A stretch of 32,250 nucleotides of DNA from Microbulbifer mangrovi (lineage in GTDB: Bacteria; Pseudomonadota; Gammaproteobacteria; Pseudomonadales; Cellvibrionaceae): the NCBI RefSeq assembly GCF_002009015.1, contig NZ_LZDE01000307.1:1-32250 (forward strand). Direction: 5' to 3'. The first letter of the stretch is position 1. Each line of letters begins with the position of its first letter. Under the pieces are notes generated by a model. That model was not told the origin of the DNA. It was given only the letters and a program-made list of their open reading frames with translations, and made no database searches. Shown one piece after another: positions 16,337-26,156 of this stretch. The position numbers and the translations under genes are program-made.

Positions 16337-16612
16337 TTATTTGTCCGCTTCCGGTACGTAGCCTTCTGCAGCGTCGTAGTCCTCGCCACTCAGGAACTTC
16401 GCCATCTGCTCGGCGAGGTAGGCGCGGGCGGAGGGCTCCATCATGTTGAGGCGTTTCTCGTTGATCAGCATGGTCTGGTGCTCCATCCATTCCTGCCAGG
16501 CCTTGGCGGAGACATTCTCGTAGATATCCTGGCCTTTGGGACCGGGGAAGGGCGGATTGGGGAGACCTTCCAGTTCCTGTTGGTATTTGCGGCAGAAGAC
16601 GGTGCGGGACAT
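16337..16612 (-). CDS. yggX: YggX, Fe(II)-trafficking / oxidative damage protection protein
   Basis: This 91-residue protein has the complete family pattern. It begins [18 protein letters not shown] (conserved Cys7), continues [19 protein letters not shown] and [18 protein letters not shown], and ends with an acidic, variable tail. YggX helps protect iron-sulfur proteins and DNA from oxidative damage and may influence iron delivery, including to MutY, whose gene lies 15 bases upstream. That pairing (mutY-yggX) is conserved in many gammaproteobacteria and suggests co-transcription. Confidence 0.95.
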   Translation of the reverse strand: MSRTVFCRKYQQELEGLPNPPFPGPKGQDIYENVSAKAWQEWMEHQTMLINEKRLNMMEPSARAYLAEQMAKFLSGEDYDAAEGYVPEADK

Positions 16613-16627
16613 GGGTTCTCCTAGGTT

Positions 16628-17749
<1,122 letters not shown>

Positions 17750-17751
17750 AG

Positions 17752-17787
17752 GTCGAAATAAAAATGGGCACCGCAGAGGGTGCCCAT
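17752..17787 (-). terminator. Terminator between the AsmA-family gene and mutY
   Basis: The stem ATGGGCACC/GGTGCCCAT (17764-17772 and 17779-17787) has a six-base loop. On the minus strand it is followed by TTTTATTTCG. It lies immediately upstream of the mutY start. Confidence 0.75.
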
Positions 17788-17842
17788 GCTATCGGGATAA
17801 GGCTGTGAGGGGTAGCCCGACCCCGTCGTAGGTGGTGTGTGG

Positions 17843-19957
17843 TTAGTCGCCGCGGTTGAACAGGCCTTTGAACTTGTCCTTCAGCTTGTCCTTCAGGTCC
17901 TCGGTCTTTTCTTCGACCTTGTCGCCGTACTTCTTCTCCGCTTTGTATTTCAGTTCTTCGCGGATCAGGTCGTCGAGACGGCGGCTGTCCGGTTTACAGG
18001 TGGTGGCACCGGCTTCGTCAAACTTGGCTTTGCAGCGCAGTGGCAGGGCGCGATTGCGCCAGCGGCTGTTTTGCACGGAACAGCCATTACCGGAGGTTTT
18101 TTCGCCTACCAGCGCCAGGCCCAGGGCGAAGTCGAATTGCTGCTGTTCCAGGTCGACGGTGCCGTCACCGGTCAGTGCGATATTCTCGATACCGGCATTG
18201 ATGCCCTCCACCTTGGCAAGGTCGCCATTCAGGTTCACGCTGGTGCGCAGGTCCTGCAGGCGGGTTTGTGCGGGCCACTCTTTTTCCGGCATCGGGGTTT
18301 TCTCGGCGTAACTCACCAGCTGGCACATCCCTTTCTCCAGATTGAATGGGGCCAGTGACAGCTCCTTGGAGTTGAGCTGCACCGCGGCGCGCAGGTTTTT
18401 CTGCAGCGCCAGGGTGTCGGCGCCGTTGGTCTGGCCCACCCAGGTAAGATCGGTTTTGCCAGACAGGGTAACTTTCTTGGCATTTGCCGCTTCCGGTTCG
18501 TCACTGGCGAACAGGGCTTCCTGTACCTTGGAAATTTCAACGCCGGTGAGGCCGCCGCTCAACTCGCCGCGGGCGGAATTGCCGCGGGCATTGAACACGC
18601 CGGTGCTGTTGAGGGTGCCACCGTAGAGGCCGGCCGCCAGTTTGTTGAGCTGGTAGAGGCCATTGTTGACGTTCACCGCCAGCTGCGGCTGATCGATCTC
18701 GAAGTCCAGTGCGTGCAGTTTTTCCAGGGTCAGGTCGAGTTTGGCGTTAAAGCCGCGCATGGCTTCCAGCGGCAGTTGCACGGGCTGGGCTGCGGCCACA
18801 TCCGCGGTCAGCTCATCCTGCTCGGGACCAGCTGCCGGTGGCGGCAGGTAGTCGTCCACGTTCAGCTCGCCGCCTTTCAGGGACAGGGACACGCTGGGAA
18901 CGCCATTGGCGGTAGTGCTGGCCTGGAAGCTGGCACTGCCTTCGAGGCGGTTGTTGTCCAATACCAGTTGCAGCGGCTCCAGGAACATCTGCTTGTCGGT
19001 GCCACTGATATCGGACTCGATATGCAGTTTCTGCAGGGCGCTGCTGCTCTGGGGTTTGAATTCGCTGCCCACCGCGGCCAGCCAGCCGGTGATCGGCTCG
19101 ACGTCCACATTCAGGTTCAGCTGGATCTGCCAGGGGGCATCGGCCTTGGCGCGCCGCACATTGCCGCGCAGGTTGATTTTGGCTTCGGCGCCCTCGGCAC
19201 CGGTCAGCTTGATGCTGGCGGGTTGTACACGCAGGCCGTTCAGGCCGTCGTCGATGGCGAGGGTGCTGTGGATATCCAAGTTCACCGGCTCGGGCAGGTC
19301 GCTGCCTGCGATTTCTGCGCGCAGCTGGACTTCGCCGGGCTTGCCGCCGGGTACCAGATTGTCTGCAGAAATATGCAGCTTGCTGATGGCGTATTCGGTG
19401 CCGGTCTGTTTGTCGGTATAGCGCAGTACGCCGTCTTCCAGGCGCAGTTGTTCCAGAGCCAGTTCCAGGCCCTGTGCAGGTTCGGCGCTCTCTTCAGGCA
19501 CATCCAGTTTGGGGGGCTGTTCCTGCTGTTGTTTCTCGTCCAGCTTGGCCTTGGCTTCCATGGCCTCGGTGATCAGTTCCCAGTTGCCTTTGCCGTTCTG
19601 GTCAACGGTCAGTTCAACCTGTGGGCCCAGCAGTACGACCTCTTTGGCTTCGATGCGCTTGTCCAGCAACGGCATCAGCGCCACGCCCACGGCAACCTTG
19701 TCTGCTTCCAGCAGGGACTCACTGGGCAGTGCCAGCGGTGCCAGTTTCACGCCTTCGAGCTTGAGTGCAATATTGGGCCAGATCTGCCAGCCGATATCGC
19801 CGTCCAGGGTCAGGGCGATACCCTGGTCCGCGGCCAGTTTGACGATTTTCGGTTTGTACTGGTTGGCGTCGAGCCCGGAAAGGAACCAGGCGACGATACC
19901 GGCGAAGAGGATAAAGAGAACAACGAGGGTAATAAGACCGCGTTTGATCCAGGCCAT
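17843..19957 (-). CDS. AsmA-family inner-membrane/periplasmic protein
   Basis: The start is ATG 19957 (MAWIKRGLITLVVLFILF), with GAAGGA eleven bases upstream; a TTG six codons earlier is less likely. The 704-residue protein has one N-terminal membrane segment (residues 6-28), then the AsmA signature DANQYKPKIVKLAADQGIAL and DGDIGWQIWPNIALKLEGVK. Long repetitive beta-strand sequence follows. The conserved C-terminal region includes LSLAPFNLEKGMC, and the end is a lysine/glutamate-rich tail. AsmA-like proteins are long periplasmic beta structures thought to move phospholipids between membranes. A homologue sits beside mutY in pseudomonads, as I recall. Residues 148-175 form a charged, probably flexible insertion (KLDEKQQQEQPPK). 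Confidence 0.92.
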   Translation of the reverse strand: MAWIKRGLITLVVLFILFAGIVAWFLSGLDANQYKPKIVKLAADQGIALTLDGDIGWQIWPNIALKLEGVKLAPLALPSESLLEADKVAVGVALMPLLDKRIEAKEVVLLGPQVELTVDQNGKGNWELITEAMEAKAKLDEKQQQEQPPKLDVPEESAEPAQGLELALEQLRLEDGVLRYTDKQTGTEYAISKLHISADNLVPGGKPGEVQLRAEIAGSDLPEPVNLDIHSTLAIDDGLNGLRVQPASIKLTGAEGAEAKINLRGNVRRAKADAPWQIQLNLNVDVEPITGWLAAVGSEFKPQSSSALQKLHIESDISGTDKQMFLEPLQLVLDNNRLEGSASFQASTTANGVPSVSLSLKGGELNVDDYLPPPAAGPEQDELTADVAAAQPVQLPLEAMRGFNAKLDLTLEKLHALDFEIDQPQLAVNVNNGLYQLNKLAAGLYGGTLNSTGVFNARGNSARGELSGGLTGVEISKVQEALFASDEPEAANAKKVTLSGKTDLTWVGQTNGADTLALQKNLRAAVQLNSKELSLAPFNLEKGMCQLVSYAEKTPMPEKEWPAQTRLQDLRTSVNLNGDLAKVEGINAGIENIALTGDGTVDLEQQQFDFALGLALVGEKTSGNGCSVQNSRWRNRALPLRCKAKFDEAGATTCKPDSRRLDDLIREELKYKAEKKYGDKVEEKTEDLKDKLKDKFKGLFNRGD

Positions 19958-19994
19958 ACAGTGCGCATCCTTCAACTGGAGTTGGCAAGTGGGG

Positions 19995-20028
19995 GCGGCG
20001 CCCGGAATTCAAATTATCCGGGCGCCGC
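19995..20028. other. 12-bp perfect hairpin between znuD-like and AsmA genes
   Basis: GCGGCGCCCGGA (19995-20006) pairs perfectly with TCCGGGCGCCGC (20017-20028) around a ten-base loop. Neither strand has a clear U-run after it, so it is not a classic terminator. It may slow polymerase or protect the 3' end of the receptor mRNA. Confidence 0.6.
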
Positions 20029-20055
20029 GGATGCGACTATTGAAGCAGGTGCCGG

Positions 20056-22218
20056 TCAGAAATGAAACCTTACGCCCGCTTCAATACTGCGTCCGGCTTC
20101 CGGTGCGAAGTCGCGCAGCAGCGAGGTGGCATTGCGAATTTCCTCATCTAGCAGGTTGCGTGCATTGGCGAATACCACGGCATCGTTACCCGCCAGCTTG
20201 AAGTTGTACTGGGCGGTGAGATCCATGCGTGTGTAGGCGTCGGTGGATTCCTCAAATGCACCCGGGCGGTCCTGTGCGGTGGCGCGGGTGTTGCGCCATT
20301 GCCAGTTCCAGTCCGTGTAGTTGCCGCCGAGGGCGAAACCGAAACGCAGTGGCGGCAGGCGCGGCACTTCTCTGGATTCACCGGCGATGTAGTCGTCAAA
20401 GTTGGCGCGTACGCTGTCGCCGAACAGGGTCAGGCTGAGTGAGCTGGCCAGCGGGAATTGCACAGAGGCCTCGGCACCGTAAAAGGTCGCGTCGCGGTTC
20501 TGGTAGCCGTAAATATCGAACTCGCTTTCTTCATCTTCCAGGCCGGTGTTGGCGGCATAGATGTAGTCGGCGATGCGGTTGTAGAACACATTCGCTTCCA
20601 CTTTGGCCGCGTGCCAGCCGGTCGCTTCCTGATTGTGGTGGTGATAGCCCAGCTCCAGGTTGAGGGAGTTTTCCTTGTCCAGAGTCTCGTCACCAATGAT
20701 GTAACGGGATTCCGCCAGGTGTGCGCCGTCGGCAAACAGCTCCTCGGCCACCGGTGCCCGCTCGGCGCTGGTGAGCCCCAGGCTCAGGTGCTGGTGTTCG
20801 GCAAGGAAGTACTGGATGGCGCCGGACAGGCCTACCAGGTTGAAGTCCTTATCGCTGCCGTACTCCGGGTCAATCGTGACGTTCTCCAGGCGCGCGCCCA
20901 GGTCCAGGTGCCAGCTGCCCCACTCGCGCTCCTTCATGGTAAAGGCGCCAATGCTGTCAGTGATGGAAGGGCGGATAAACGCCTCGTCGCCGATGGCTGC
21001 AAAGTCTTTGCGCGACAGTTGCAGGCCGTAAGCGCCGCGCCATTCGCCGCCGTTGTCGTGGGTCAGCTCAACGCGGCTCTCCCAGGCCTTGTTGGTAAAA
21101 CGCGTGCCCTCGTCAAAGTGGTCGCCGTGCGGCTCCAGTTCCACGTGCTCGTAATCGTTGTGGCCGAGACGGAAGCTGAGCTTGTCCCAGTATTCGCTGT
21201 TAAAGCGGTGCTCGCCTTTCAGGTCGTAACGGGTTTGTGCCAGCTCGATACGCACGCCTTCGCCGCCGTGCTCCTCGTGCGCCTCGTCGAGCCCCTCTTC
21301 CAGCGTGTGTTCTTCACCTTCCTCTTCTTCGTGATGGGCGTGTGTGCCTGCGGGGATGCCGTAGTTGTTTTCAAGGCGATTGACAGAGAAGCCGACAAAA
21401 CCGCTGTCGGTTACCCAGGACAGGCCGCCGCTGGCACTCTTGGCGCGGGCACTGGTGTTGCCGACGAAGCCGTCGGTGTTGAACTCCTCTTCCTCGTGGT
21501 GCTCTTCTTCGCCCTCGTGTTCTTCGTGGTCGTCTTCCTCATGCTCGCGGATGGCGAGGCCGGGGATCTGGGTGTTGCCGTTTTCGCGGTATACGCCGTC
21601 CAGGTACCAGGCCAGGTTGCCCGCGCCGCCCTGGAGGCGAAAGACACCCGCATCCTGGTTATTGGCCGTGTCGTGGCGCATTTCCACAGCGCCCTCTACT
21701 TCTTCAGGCACCTCGGTGGGAATGCGGCCGTCGATCACGTTCACCACGCCACCAATGGCGCCACTGCCGTAGCGTAGTGCCGCGGGGCCGCGCAGTATCT
21801 CGATGCTGTTGGCCAGCAGCGGCTCGATACTGGCCGCGTGGTCAGCGCTGGTGTTGGAGGCATCGGCCACGTCCAGGTTGTCGTTCAGCACCTTGACCCG
21901 GTTGGCGCTCTGGCCGCGGATCACCGGCAGGCCCACACCGCCGCCGAAGGAGGCGTTGGCCACGCCCAGCTGGCTGTTCAGGGTCTGGCCCAGGGTGGCG
22001 GCGGCGGACTTGCGCAGCTCATCGCCTTTCAGTACGGAAACCGGCGCAGCCACCGCATCGGCGGGCTTGGCCAGCGGGGAGACGGTGACGTTGACCTCTT
22101 CCAGAGTCTCTTTCTGGTTGTTGGCGGTCTGAGCGGAAACGGCAGAAGACACAGCAGAAGACAATGCACAGGCAACGGCCAGCGCCAGAGTGTTTACTCG
22201 GTACTTTTTGCGAAACAT
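20056..22218 (-). CDS. TonB-dependent receptor with His/Glu-rich loops, ZnuD-like (probable zinc uptake)
   Basis: This 720-residue protein has a signal peptide (about residues 1-29, ending VSA), a TonB-box-like segment (LEEVNVTVSPL), a plug (GLPVIRGQSANRVKVLNDNL, IEILRGPAALRYGSGAIGGV) and a barrel ending ...IEAGVRFHF. Two segments are packed with His and Glu: about residues 225-246 (for example HEEHEGEEEHHEEEE) and about 290-322 (THAHHEEEEGEEH...AHEEHGG). Such loops are typical of ZnuD-type zinc receptors, where they capture metal at the cell surface. The small His-rich protein gene upstream supports a metal role. No STN domain is present, so it is transport only. Copper or nickel cannot be fully excluded. 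Confidence 0.88.
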   Translation of the reverse strand: MFRKKYRVNTLALAVACALSSAVSSAVSAQTANNQKETLEEVNVTVSPLAKPADAVAAPVSVLKGDELRKSAAATLGQTLNSQLGVANASFGGGVGLPVIRGQSANRVKVLNDNLDVADASNTSADHAASIEPLLANSIEILRGPAALRYGSGAIGGVVNVIDGRIPTEVPEEVEGAVEMRHDTANNQDAGVFRLQGGAGNLAWYLDGVYRENGNTQIPGLAIREHEEDDHEEHEGEEEHHEEEEFNTDGFVGNTSARAKSASGGLSWVTDSGFVGFSVNRLENNYGIPAGTHAHHEEEEGEEHTLEEGLDEAHEEHGGEGVRIELAQTRYDLKGEHRFNSEYWDKLSFRLGHNDYEHVELEPHGDHFDEGTRFTNKAWESRVELTHDNGGEWRGAYGLQLSRKDFAAIGDEAFIRPSITDSIGAFTMKEREWGSWHLDLGARLENVTIDPEYGSDKDFNLVGLSGAIQYFLAEHQHLSLGLTSAERAPVAEELFADGAHLAESRYIIGDETLDKENSLNLELGYHHHNQEATGWHAAKVEANVFYNRIADYIYAANTGLEDEESEFDIYGYQNRDATFYGAEASVQFPLASSLSLTLFGDSVRANFDDYIAGESREVPRLPPLRFGFALGGNYTDWNWQWRNTRATAQDRPGAFEESTDAYTRMDLTAQYNFKLAGNDAVVFANARNLLDEEIRNATSLLRDFAPEAGRSIEAGVRFHF

Positions 22219-22309
22219 TTCGAATTATTCCTGTCAATCACAGGCAGCGGCCACCCAAAAGGCCGGTGCCCGATACAAAAGCGTTATGTGTTTGCAGTTG
22301 GCTGAGAGA

Positions 22310-22600
22310 TCAGCTGAGAGACAGGAGTGCGGGCGGGCCGCGGGCAGACTGGCGCTCCGGCTGGCAGTCGAGGGCCACCGGGGCCTGCTGTTCGATATAC
22401 AGCGGGGCCAGGTCTTCGGTAGTGAAGGTGAACTCACTGCCCACGGGCGCGGGCGTGTGGTTGTGGGACAGGTCGCACAGCTGGTGCGAACGGTCGTCAA
22501 CGTGAATATGCTCCGCCAGCACCGGCTGCGCGAGCATCAGCGCGAACAGCAGCACAAAGCTGACCCACACCGGGGTCTTGTGGCGGTAACTCATATTCAT
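22310..22600 (-). CDS. Small His-rich exported protein upstream of the ZnuD-like receptor
   Basis: The start is placed at ATG 22600, giving 96 residues with a signal peptide (about residues 1-29, MNMSYRHKTPVWVSFVLLFA to ...VLA). An ATG at 22642 would add 14 residues ahead of an already complete signal peptide. The mature N-terminus is metal-binding in character: EHIHVDDRSHQLCDLSHNH holds five His and a Cys. I do not recognise a named family. Similar small His-rich proteins occur beside zinc receptors in marine gammaproteobacteria, and a periplasmic zinc carrier or sensor role is a reasonable inference. The gap to the receptor gene is 91 bases with no terminator seen, so co-transcription is likely. 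Confidence 0.7.
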   Translation of the reverse strand: MNMSYRHKTPVWVSFVLLFALMLAQPVLAEHIHVDDRSHQLCDLSHNHTPAPVGSEFTFTTEDLAPLYIEQQAPVALDCQPERQSARGPPALLSLS

Positions 22601-22607
22601 GCGCGGT

Positions 22608-22635
22608 ATGATATTTGATCTCAGAGATGAATCAA
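22608..22635 (-). promoter_or_regulatory. Sigma-70 promoter of the His-rich protein/ZnuD-like unit
   Basis: On the minus strand TTGATT (22630-22635) and TATCAT (22608-22613) are 16 bases apart. The expected transcription start falls at about 22601, practically on the ATG at 22600. A short or leaderless mRNA would explain the missing ribosome binding site. Confidence 0.5.
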
Positions 22636-22644
22636 GTTTCATCT
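22625..22644. promoter_or_regulatory. Inverted repeat overlapping the -35 box (operator candidate)
   Basis: AGATGAA and TTCATCT, seven bases each, flank a six-base spacer. The repeat covers the -35 box of the minus-strand promoter and lies 35 bases from the -10 box of hisB. It does not match a Zur or Fur consensus well, so the regulator is unknown. Confidence 0.4.
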
Positions 22645-22678
22645 GAGACTATCGGCCAAATTCCACCCCATTTGGGCG

Positions 22679-22684
22679 TATAAT
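22679..22684 (+). promoter_or_regulatory. Probable -10 box of the hisB promoter
   Basis: A perfect TATAAT lies 69 bases before the hisB start. No good -35 match is visible 16-18 bases upstream (CCAAAT), so the promoter may be activator-dependent or weak. Confidence 0.45.
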
Positions 22685-22752
22685 TCGCGCCTTCTGTCTC
22701 AAGGGCCCGCCAATCGGGCTGGCCCTGCCTCGCAATCAAGGATGTAGACCTC

Positions 22753-23340
22753 ATGCGCACTGCCAGCGTCAACCGCGACACCCTGGAAACCAAGATCCAG
22801 GTCAGCCTCAACCTCGACGGCAAAGGCACCGGCAAATTCAATACCGGCGTCCCCTTCCTCGAGCACATGATGGACCAGATCGCCCGTCACGGCATGATCG
22901 ACCTGGACATCACCTGCGACGGCGACGTGCACATCGACGACCACCATACCGTCGAAGACATCGGCATCACCCTCGGCAAGGCCATCAACCAGGCCATTGG
23001 CGACAAGAAAGGCATGACCCGCTACGGCCACGCCTACGTGCCCCTGGACGAAGCGCTGTCCCGCGTAGTCATCGACTTCTCCGGCCGCCCGGGTCTCACC
23101 ATGAACGTGCCCTTCACCCAGAAGCGCATTGGCAACTTCGACACCGAGCTGTTCTACGAATTCTTCCAGGGCTTCGTCAATCACGCCCTGGTGACCCTGC
23201 ATATCGACTGCATCCGTGGCTTCAACGCCCACCACCAGATCGAAACCGTGTTCAAGGCCTTCGGCCGCGCCCTGCGTATGGCCCTGACCCCGGACCCGAG
23301 AATGGAGGGCGCCATGCCCTCCACCAAAGGTGTGCTCTAA
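22753..23340 (+). CDS. hisB: Imidazoleglycerol-phosphate dehydratase HisB
   Basis: This 195-residue, monofunctional HisB lacks the phosphatase half found in E. coli. It carries the manganese-binding motifs HMMDQ (residues 38-42) and HHTVED (64-69), and a late His motif in [15 protein letters not shown]. It converts imidazole-glycerol phosphate to imidazole-acetol phosphate, a late step in histidine synthesis. It is first in the run hisB-hisH-hisA-hisF. AAGGA precedes the ATG by about ten bases. The divergent promoter region is shared with the His-rich protein gene. Confidence 0.97.
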   Translation: MRTASVNRDTLETKIQVSLNLDGKGTGKFNTGVPFLEHMMDQIARHGMIDLDITCDGDVHIDDHHTVEDIGITLGKAINQAIGDKKGMTRYGHAYVPLDEALSRVVIDFSGRPGLTMNVPFTQKRIGNFDTELFYEFFQGFVNHALVTLHIDCIRGFNAHHQIETVFKAFGRALRMALTPDPRMEGAMPSTKGVL

Positions 23341-23359
23341 GGCAGGAGTTAAACAGAAC

Positions 23360-24004
23360 ATGCAAAAGATTGTCGTCCTCGACTATGGCATGGGCAACCT
23401 CCACTCCGTCGCCAGCGCCCTGCAAAAGGTCGCCCCGGCGGACGAAGTGGTACTCGCCACCACTCCGGAACAGGCTGAAGGCGCTGACCGCCTGATCGTC
23501 CCCGGCGTCGGCGCCATCCGCGACTGTATGGAAGGCTTCATTCGCCCAGGTTTTGTGCCGCTGCTGAACCGGTGCATCGAATCGGGCATGCCCATTCTCG
23601 GTATCTGCGTCGGTATGCAGATCATGATGGCCACAAGCGAAGAAAACGGCGGTATCGACTGCCTCGGCATCTTCCCGCAACCGGTCAAATTCTTTGGCAA
23701 AGACCTGTACGAAAACGGCCAGCATTTGAAAGTCCCGCATATGGGCTGGAACCGGGTGGACCAGAAAATCGACCACCCGATGTGGAGCAATATCGAGAGC
23801 GGCAGCCGTTTCTATTTTGTGCACAGCTACTATGTACCAGCGGAAAACAACGAAGCCGTCGCCGGTGAAACCGACTACGGTGTAAAACTCGCCGCTGCCG
23901 TTACCAGCAATAATATTTTCGCCACCCAGTTCCACCCGGAGAAAAGTGCCGATGCGGGTATGCAGCTGCTGAAGAATTTTGTCGACTGGAACGGTGCCGC
24001 TTAG
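23360..24004 (+). CDS. hisH: Imidazole glycerol phosphate synthase, glutaminase subunit HisH
   Basis: ATG 23360 has AGGAG at 23344-23348 upstream and is the family start (MQKIVVLDYGMGNLHSV). The 214-residue glutaminase has its nucleophile Cys83 in GICVGMQIM, and the His/Glu pair in QFHPEKS (His192, Glu194). HisH frees ammonia from glutamine and passes it through the HisF barrel. The gene lies 19 bases after hisB. Unlike most his operons, a 223-base gap with palindromic DNA separates it from hisA. Confidence 0.97.
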   Translation: MQKIVVLDYGMGNLHSVASALQKVAPADEVVLATTPEQAEGADRLIVPGVGAIRDCMEGFIRPGFVPLLNRCIESGMPILGICVGMQIMMATSEENGGIDCLGIFPQPVKFFGKDLYENGQHLKVPHMGWNRVDQKIDHPMWSNIESGSRFYFVHSYYVPAENNEAVAGETDYGVKLAAAVTSNNIFATQFHPEKSADAGMQLLKNFVDWNGAA

Positions 24005-24052
24005 AAAGCGTTGCTTAAGCTTACGCTTACGAAGTACATAACTAGATGCGAA

Positions 24053-24178
24053 GGCAGAGTGCCGGGTGTGAGTTTTTAGAAGCGTCGGCAACAGGGATTT
24101 TGCCGACGCAGCGTACAGGGAAGTATTCGCAGGGGGGCGCCTAGCCCGATTCTAAAAACTCACACCCGGTGCTCTGCC
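24053..24178. repeat. 126-base palindromic element between hisH and hisA
   Basis: The outer arms (24053-24081 and 24150-24178) are 29 bases each and pair at 27 positions. Inside lies a second, perfect ten-bp hairpin GCGTCGGCAA/TTGCCGACGC (24082-24091 and 24100-24109, eight-base loop). About 40 unpaired bases lie between it and the right arm. It has no open frame and no T-run at its end, so it is not an ordinary terminator. It looks like an inserted palindromic repeat unit (MITE- or REP-like), or a processing structure that uncouples hisBH from hisAF. No obvious target-site duplication flanks it. Confidence 0.8.
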
Positions 24179-24227
24179 GCCACCGGGCCTGAAAAAACCG
24201 GGACCCCGAAACAGGAAGTTAACCAAA

Positions 24228-24974
24228 ATGATTGTAATCCCAGCCATTGATCTGAAAGACGGCGAGTGCGTACGCCTGCGCCAGGGTGAAATGGAAGACG
24301 CTACCGTCTTCTCCGACGACCCCGTCGCCACCGCTGAACACTGGCTCAGCCAGGGCGCTAAACGCCTGCACATCGTCGACCTCAACGGTGCCTTTGCCGG
24401 AAACCCCGTCAACGGCGATGCCGTCAACGCCATTGCCCGTCAGTTCCCGCAATTCCCGATCCAGATCGGCGGCGGCATCCGCGACCTGAAAACTATCGAG
24501 TGGTATCTGGATGCTGGCGTTAGCTGGACCATCATCGGCACCGCCGCAGTAAAAAATCCCAAACTGGTCAAAGAAGCCTGCCGCGAGTTTGAAGGCCGCA
24601 TCATCGTCGGCCTCGATGCCAAAGATGGATTGGTTGCCACCGAAGGCTGGGCCGAAGTCTCCGACGTGCAGGCCACCGAACTCGCCAAGCAATTCCAGGA
24701 CTGTGGTGTCAGCGCCATCGTCTACACCGACATCGCCCGCGACGGCATGATGCAGGGCGTCAATATCGAGTCCACCCTCGACATGGCACGCGCCGTACAG
24801 ATTCCCATCATCGCCTCCGGCGGCGTCAGCAGCATCGAAGATATCCAGCAACTGCTGGAAGCTGGCGACGAGAAAACCCGCATCTTCGGCGCTATTACCG
24901 GCCGCGCCATCTACGAAGACAAACTCGACCTGCGCCAGGCGCAGGAACTGTGTGACAACTGGAACCAGAAATAA
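24228..24974 (+). CDS. hisA: ProFAR isomerase HisA
   Basis: This 248-residue (beta/alpha)8 enzyme isomerises 5'-ProFAR to PRFAR in histidine synthesis. The general acid/base aspartates are visible: Asp8 in [14 protein letters not shown] and Asp130 in VGLDAKDG. Phosphate-binding glycines are in IQIGGGIRD and [15 protein letters not shown] at 24213-24218, nine bases before the ATG, is a strong ribosome binding site. It is followed by hisF after 13 bases. Confidence 0.97.
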   Translation: MIVIPAIDLKDGECVRLRQGEMEDATVFSDDPVATAEHWLSQGAKRLHIVDLNGAFAGNPVNGDAVNAIARQFPQFPIQIGGGIRDLKTIEWYLDAGVSWTIIGTAAVKNPKLVKEACREFEGRIIVGLDAKDGLVATEGWAEVSDVQATELAKQFQDCGVSAIVYTDIARDGMMQGVNIESTLDMARAVQIPIIASGGVSSIEDIQQLLEAGDEKTRIFGAITGRAIYEDKLDLRQAQELCDNWNQK

Positions 24975-24987
24975 CCGGATCAACGCC

Positions 24988-25758
24988 ATGGGTCTCGCCA
25001 AACGCATTATTCCCTGTCTCGATGTCGACGCTGGTCGGGTAGTCAAAGGTGTCAATTTCGTCGACATCCGCGACGCCGGCGACCCGGTGGAAATCGCGCG
25101 ACGCTACAACGAAGCCGGTGCCGATGAAGTAACCTTCCTCGACATCACCGCCACCCACGAAGGCCGCGACACCACACTGCACACCGTGGAAAAAATGGCT
25201 TCCCAGGTATTTATCCCGCTGACCGTGGGTGGTGGCGTGCGCGAATTGCAGGATATCCGCAACCTGCTGAATGCGGGTGCGGACAAGACCGCGATCAACT
25301 CCGCCGCCGTATTCAATCCCGATTTCGTGCGGGAAGCCGCCGACCGCTTCGGCAGCCAGTGCATCGTCGTCGCCATCGACGCCAAACAGGTGGGCAATGA
25401 CAAAGAGCCCAAGTGGGAGATCTTTACCCACGGTGGCCGCAAGCCCACCGGTATCGATGCGGTGGAATGGGCGAAGAAGATGGACAGCTACGGTGCGGGG
25501 GAAATCCTGCTGACCAGCATGGACCGGGACGGAACCAAAAATGGTTTTGACCTGGCGCTGACCCGTGCCATTTCTGATGCGGTTTCCGTACCGGTGATCG
25601 CCTCCGGTGGTGTGGGCAACCTGCAGCATCTGGCGGATGGTGTATTACAGGGCGGTGCGGACGCAGTACTCGCCGCCAGTATTTTCCACTTCGGCGAATA
25701 CACAATTGGAGAGGCCAAGGCCTATATGCAGGAAGCGGGTATCGAGATGCGGATTTAA
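24988..25758 (+). CDS. hisF: Imidazole glycerol phosphate synthase, cyclase subunit HisF
   Basis: ATG 24988 gives the family start ([20 protein letters not shown]); an earlier in-frame GTG at 24952 would overlap hisA. The 256-residue barrel carries the catalytic aspartates Asp12 and Asp131 (VVAIDAKQV), and phosphate-binding loops TVGGGVRE and IASGGVGN. With HisH it turns PRFAR and ammonia into imidazole-glycerol phosphate and AICAR. It ends the histidine cluster and is convergent with the DUF6316 gene, 23 bases away. Confidence 0.97.
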   Translation: MGLAKRIIPCLDVDAGRVVKGVNFVDIRDAGDPVEIARRYNEAGADEVTFLDITATHEGRDTTLHTVEKMASQVFIPLTVGGGVRELQDIRNLLNAGADKTAINSAAVFNPDFVREAADRFGSQCIVVAIDAKQVGNDKEPKWEIFTHGGRKPTGIDAVEWAKKMDSYGAGEILLTSMDRDGTKNGFDLALTRAISDAVSVPVIASGGVGNLQHLADGVLQGGADAVLAASIFHFGEYTIGEAKAYMQEAGIEMRI

Positions 25759-25781
25759 TCCCGCGTATAGATTGTCCGCAA

Positions 25782-26027
25782 TCAGAACTTGTGCGCATTG
25801 TGCCAGCGCCTTGCGCGCTGGCTGCCGAAGGGGCGTACGTTGCCGGAGTATTCTTTTAGCGGATTGAGGAATCGGTCCACTGCCTTTTCCGCTTCCGCTT
25901 TGCAGGCAAAAGGACCAAAGGTATTGCCGCCGCGGACGGTGAAATACCAGTCGTCATCCAGTTTGAAAAAACGGTCAGCACGAGGGGGAATCGACTGCCC
26001 CTGTTCGCCACGACGATACCGCTGCAT
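25782..26027 (-). CDS. DUF6316-family small protein
   Basis: This 81-residue protein has the core RADRFFKLDDDWYFTVRGG, then GPFACKAEAEKAVDRFLN. That is a short beta-sheet plus helix pattern (W/Y-F-T-R-G, then GPF and an acidic/aliphatic helix) that I recall as DUF6316 in pseudomonads and relatives. It has no signal peptide or membrane segment, so it is probably cytoplasmic. The C-terminus is basic (SQRARRWHNAHKF). Function is unknown. It follows ctpA on the same strand after 129 bases without an obvious terminator. Confidence 0.72.
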   Translation of the reverse strand: MQRYRRGEQGQSIPPRADRFFKLDDDWYFTVRGGNTFGPFACKAEAEKAVDRFLNPLKEYSGNVRPFGSQRARRWHNAHKF

Positions 26028-26156
26028 GACTACCTCGCTACTGCTTCCGTTACCACTTTTACTGCTACTACTGGCCTGATCGCTCAGGTGTAGAACACCG
26101 CACCCAATTTAAAGACTAGCCAAAAACCGGGTGCGATTTGCGGGAATACGCGAAGA

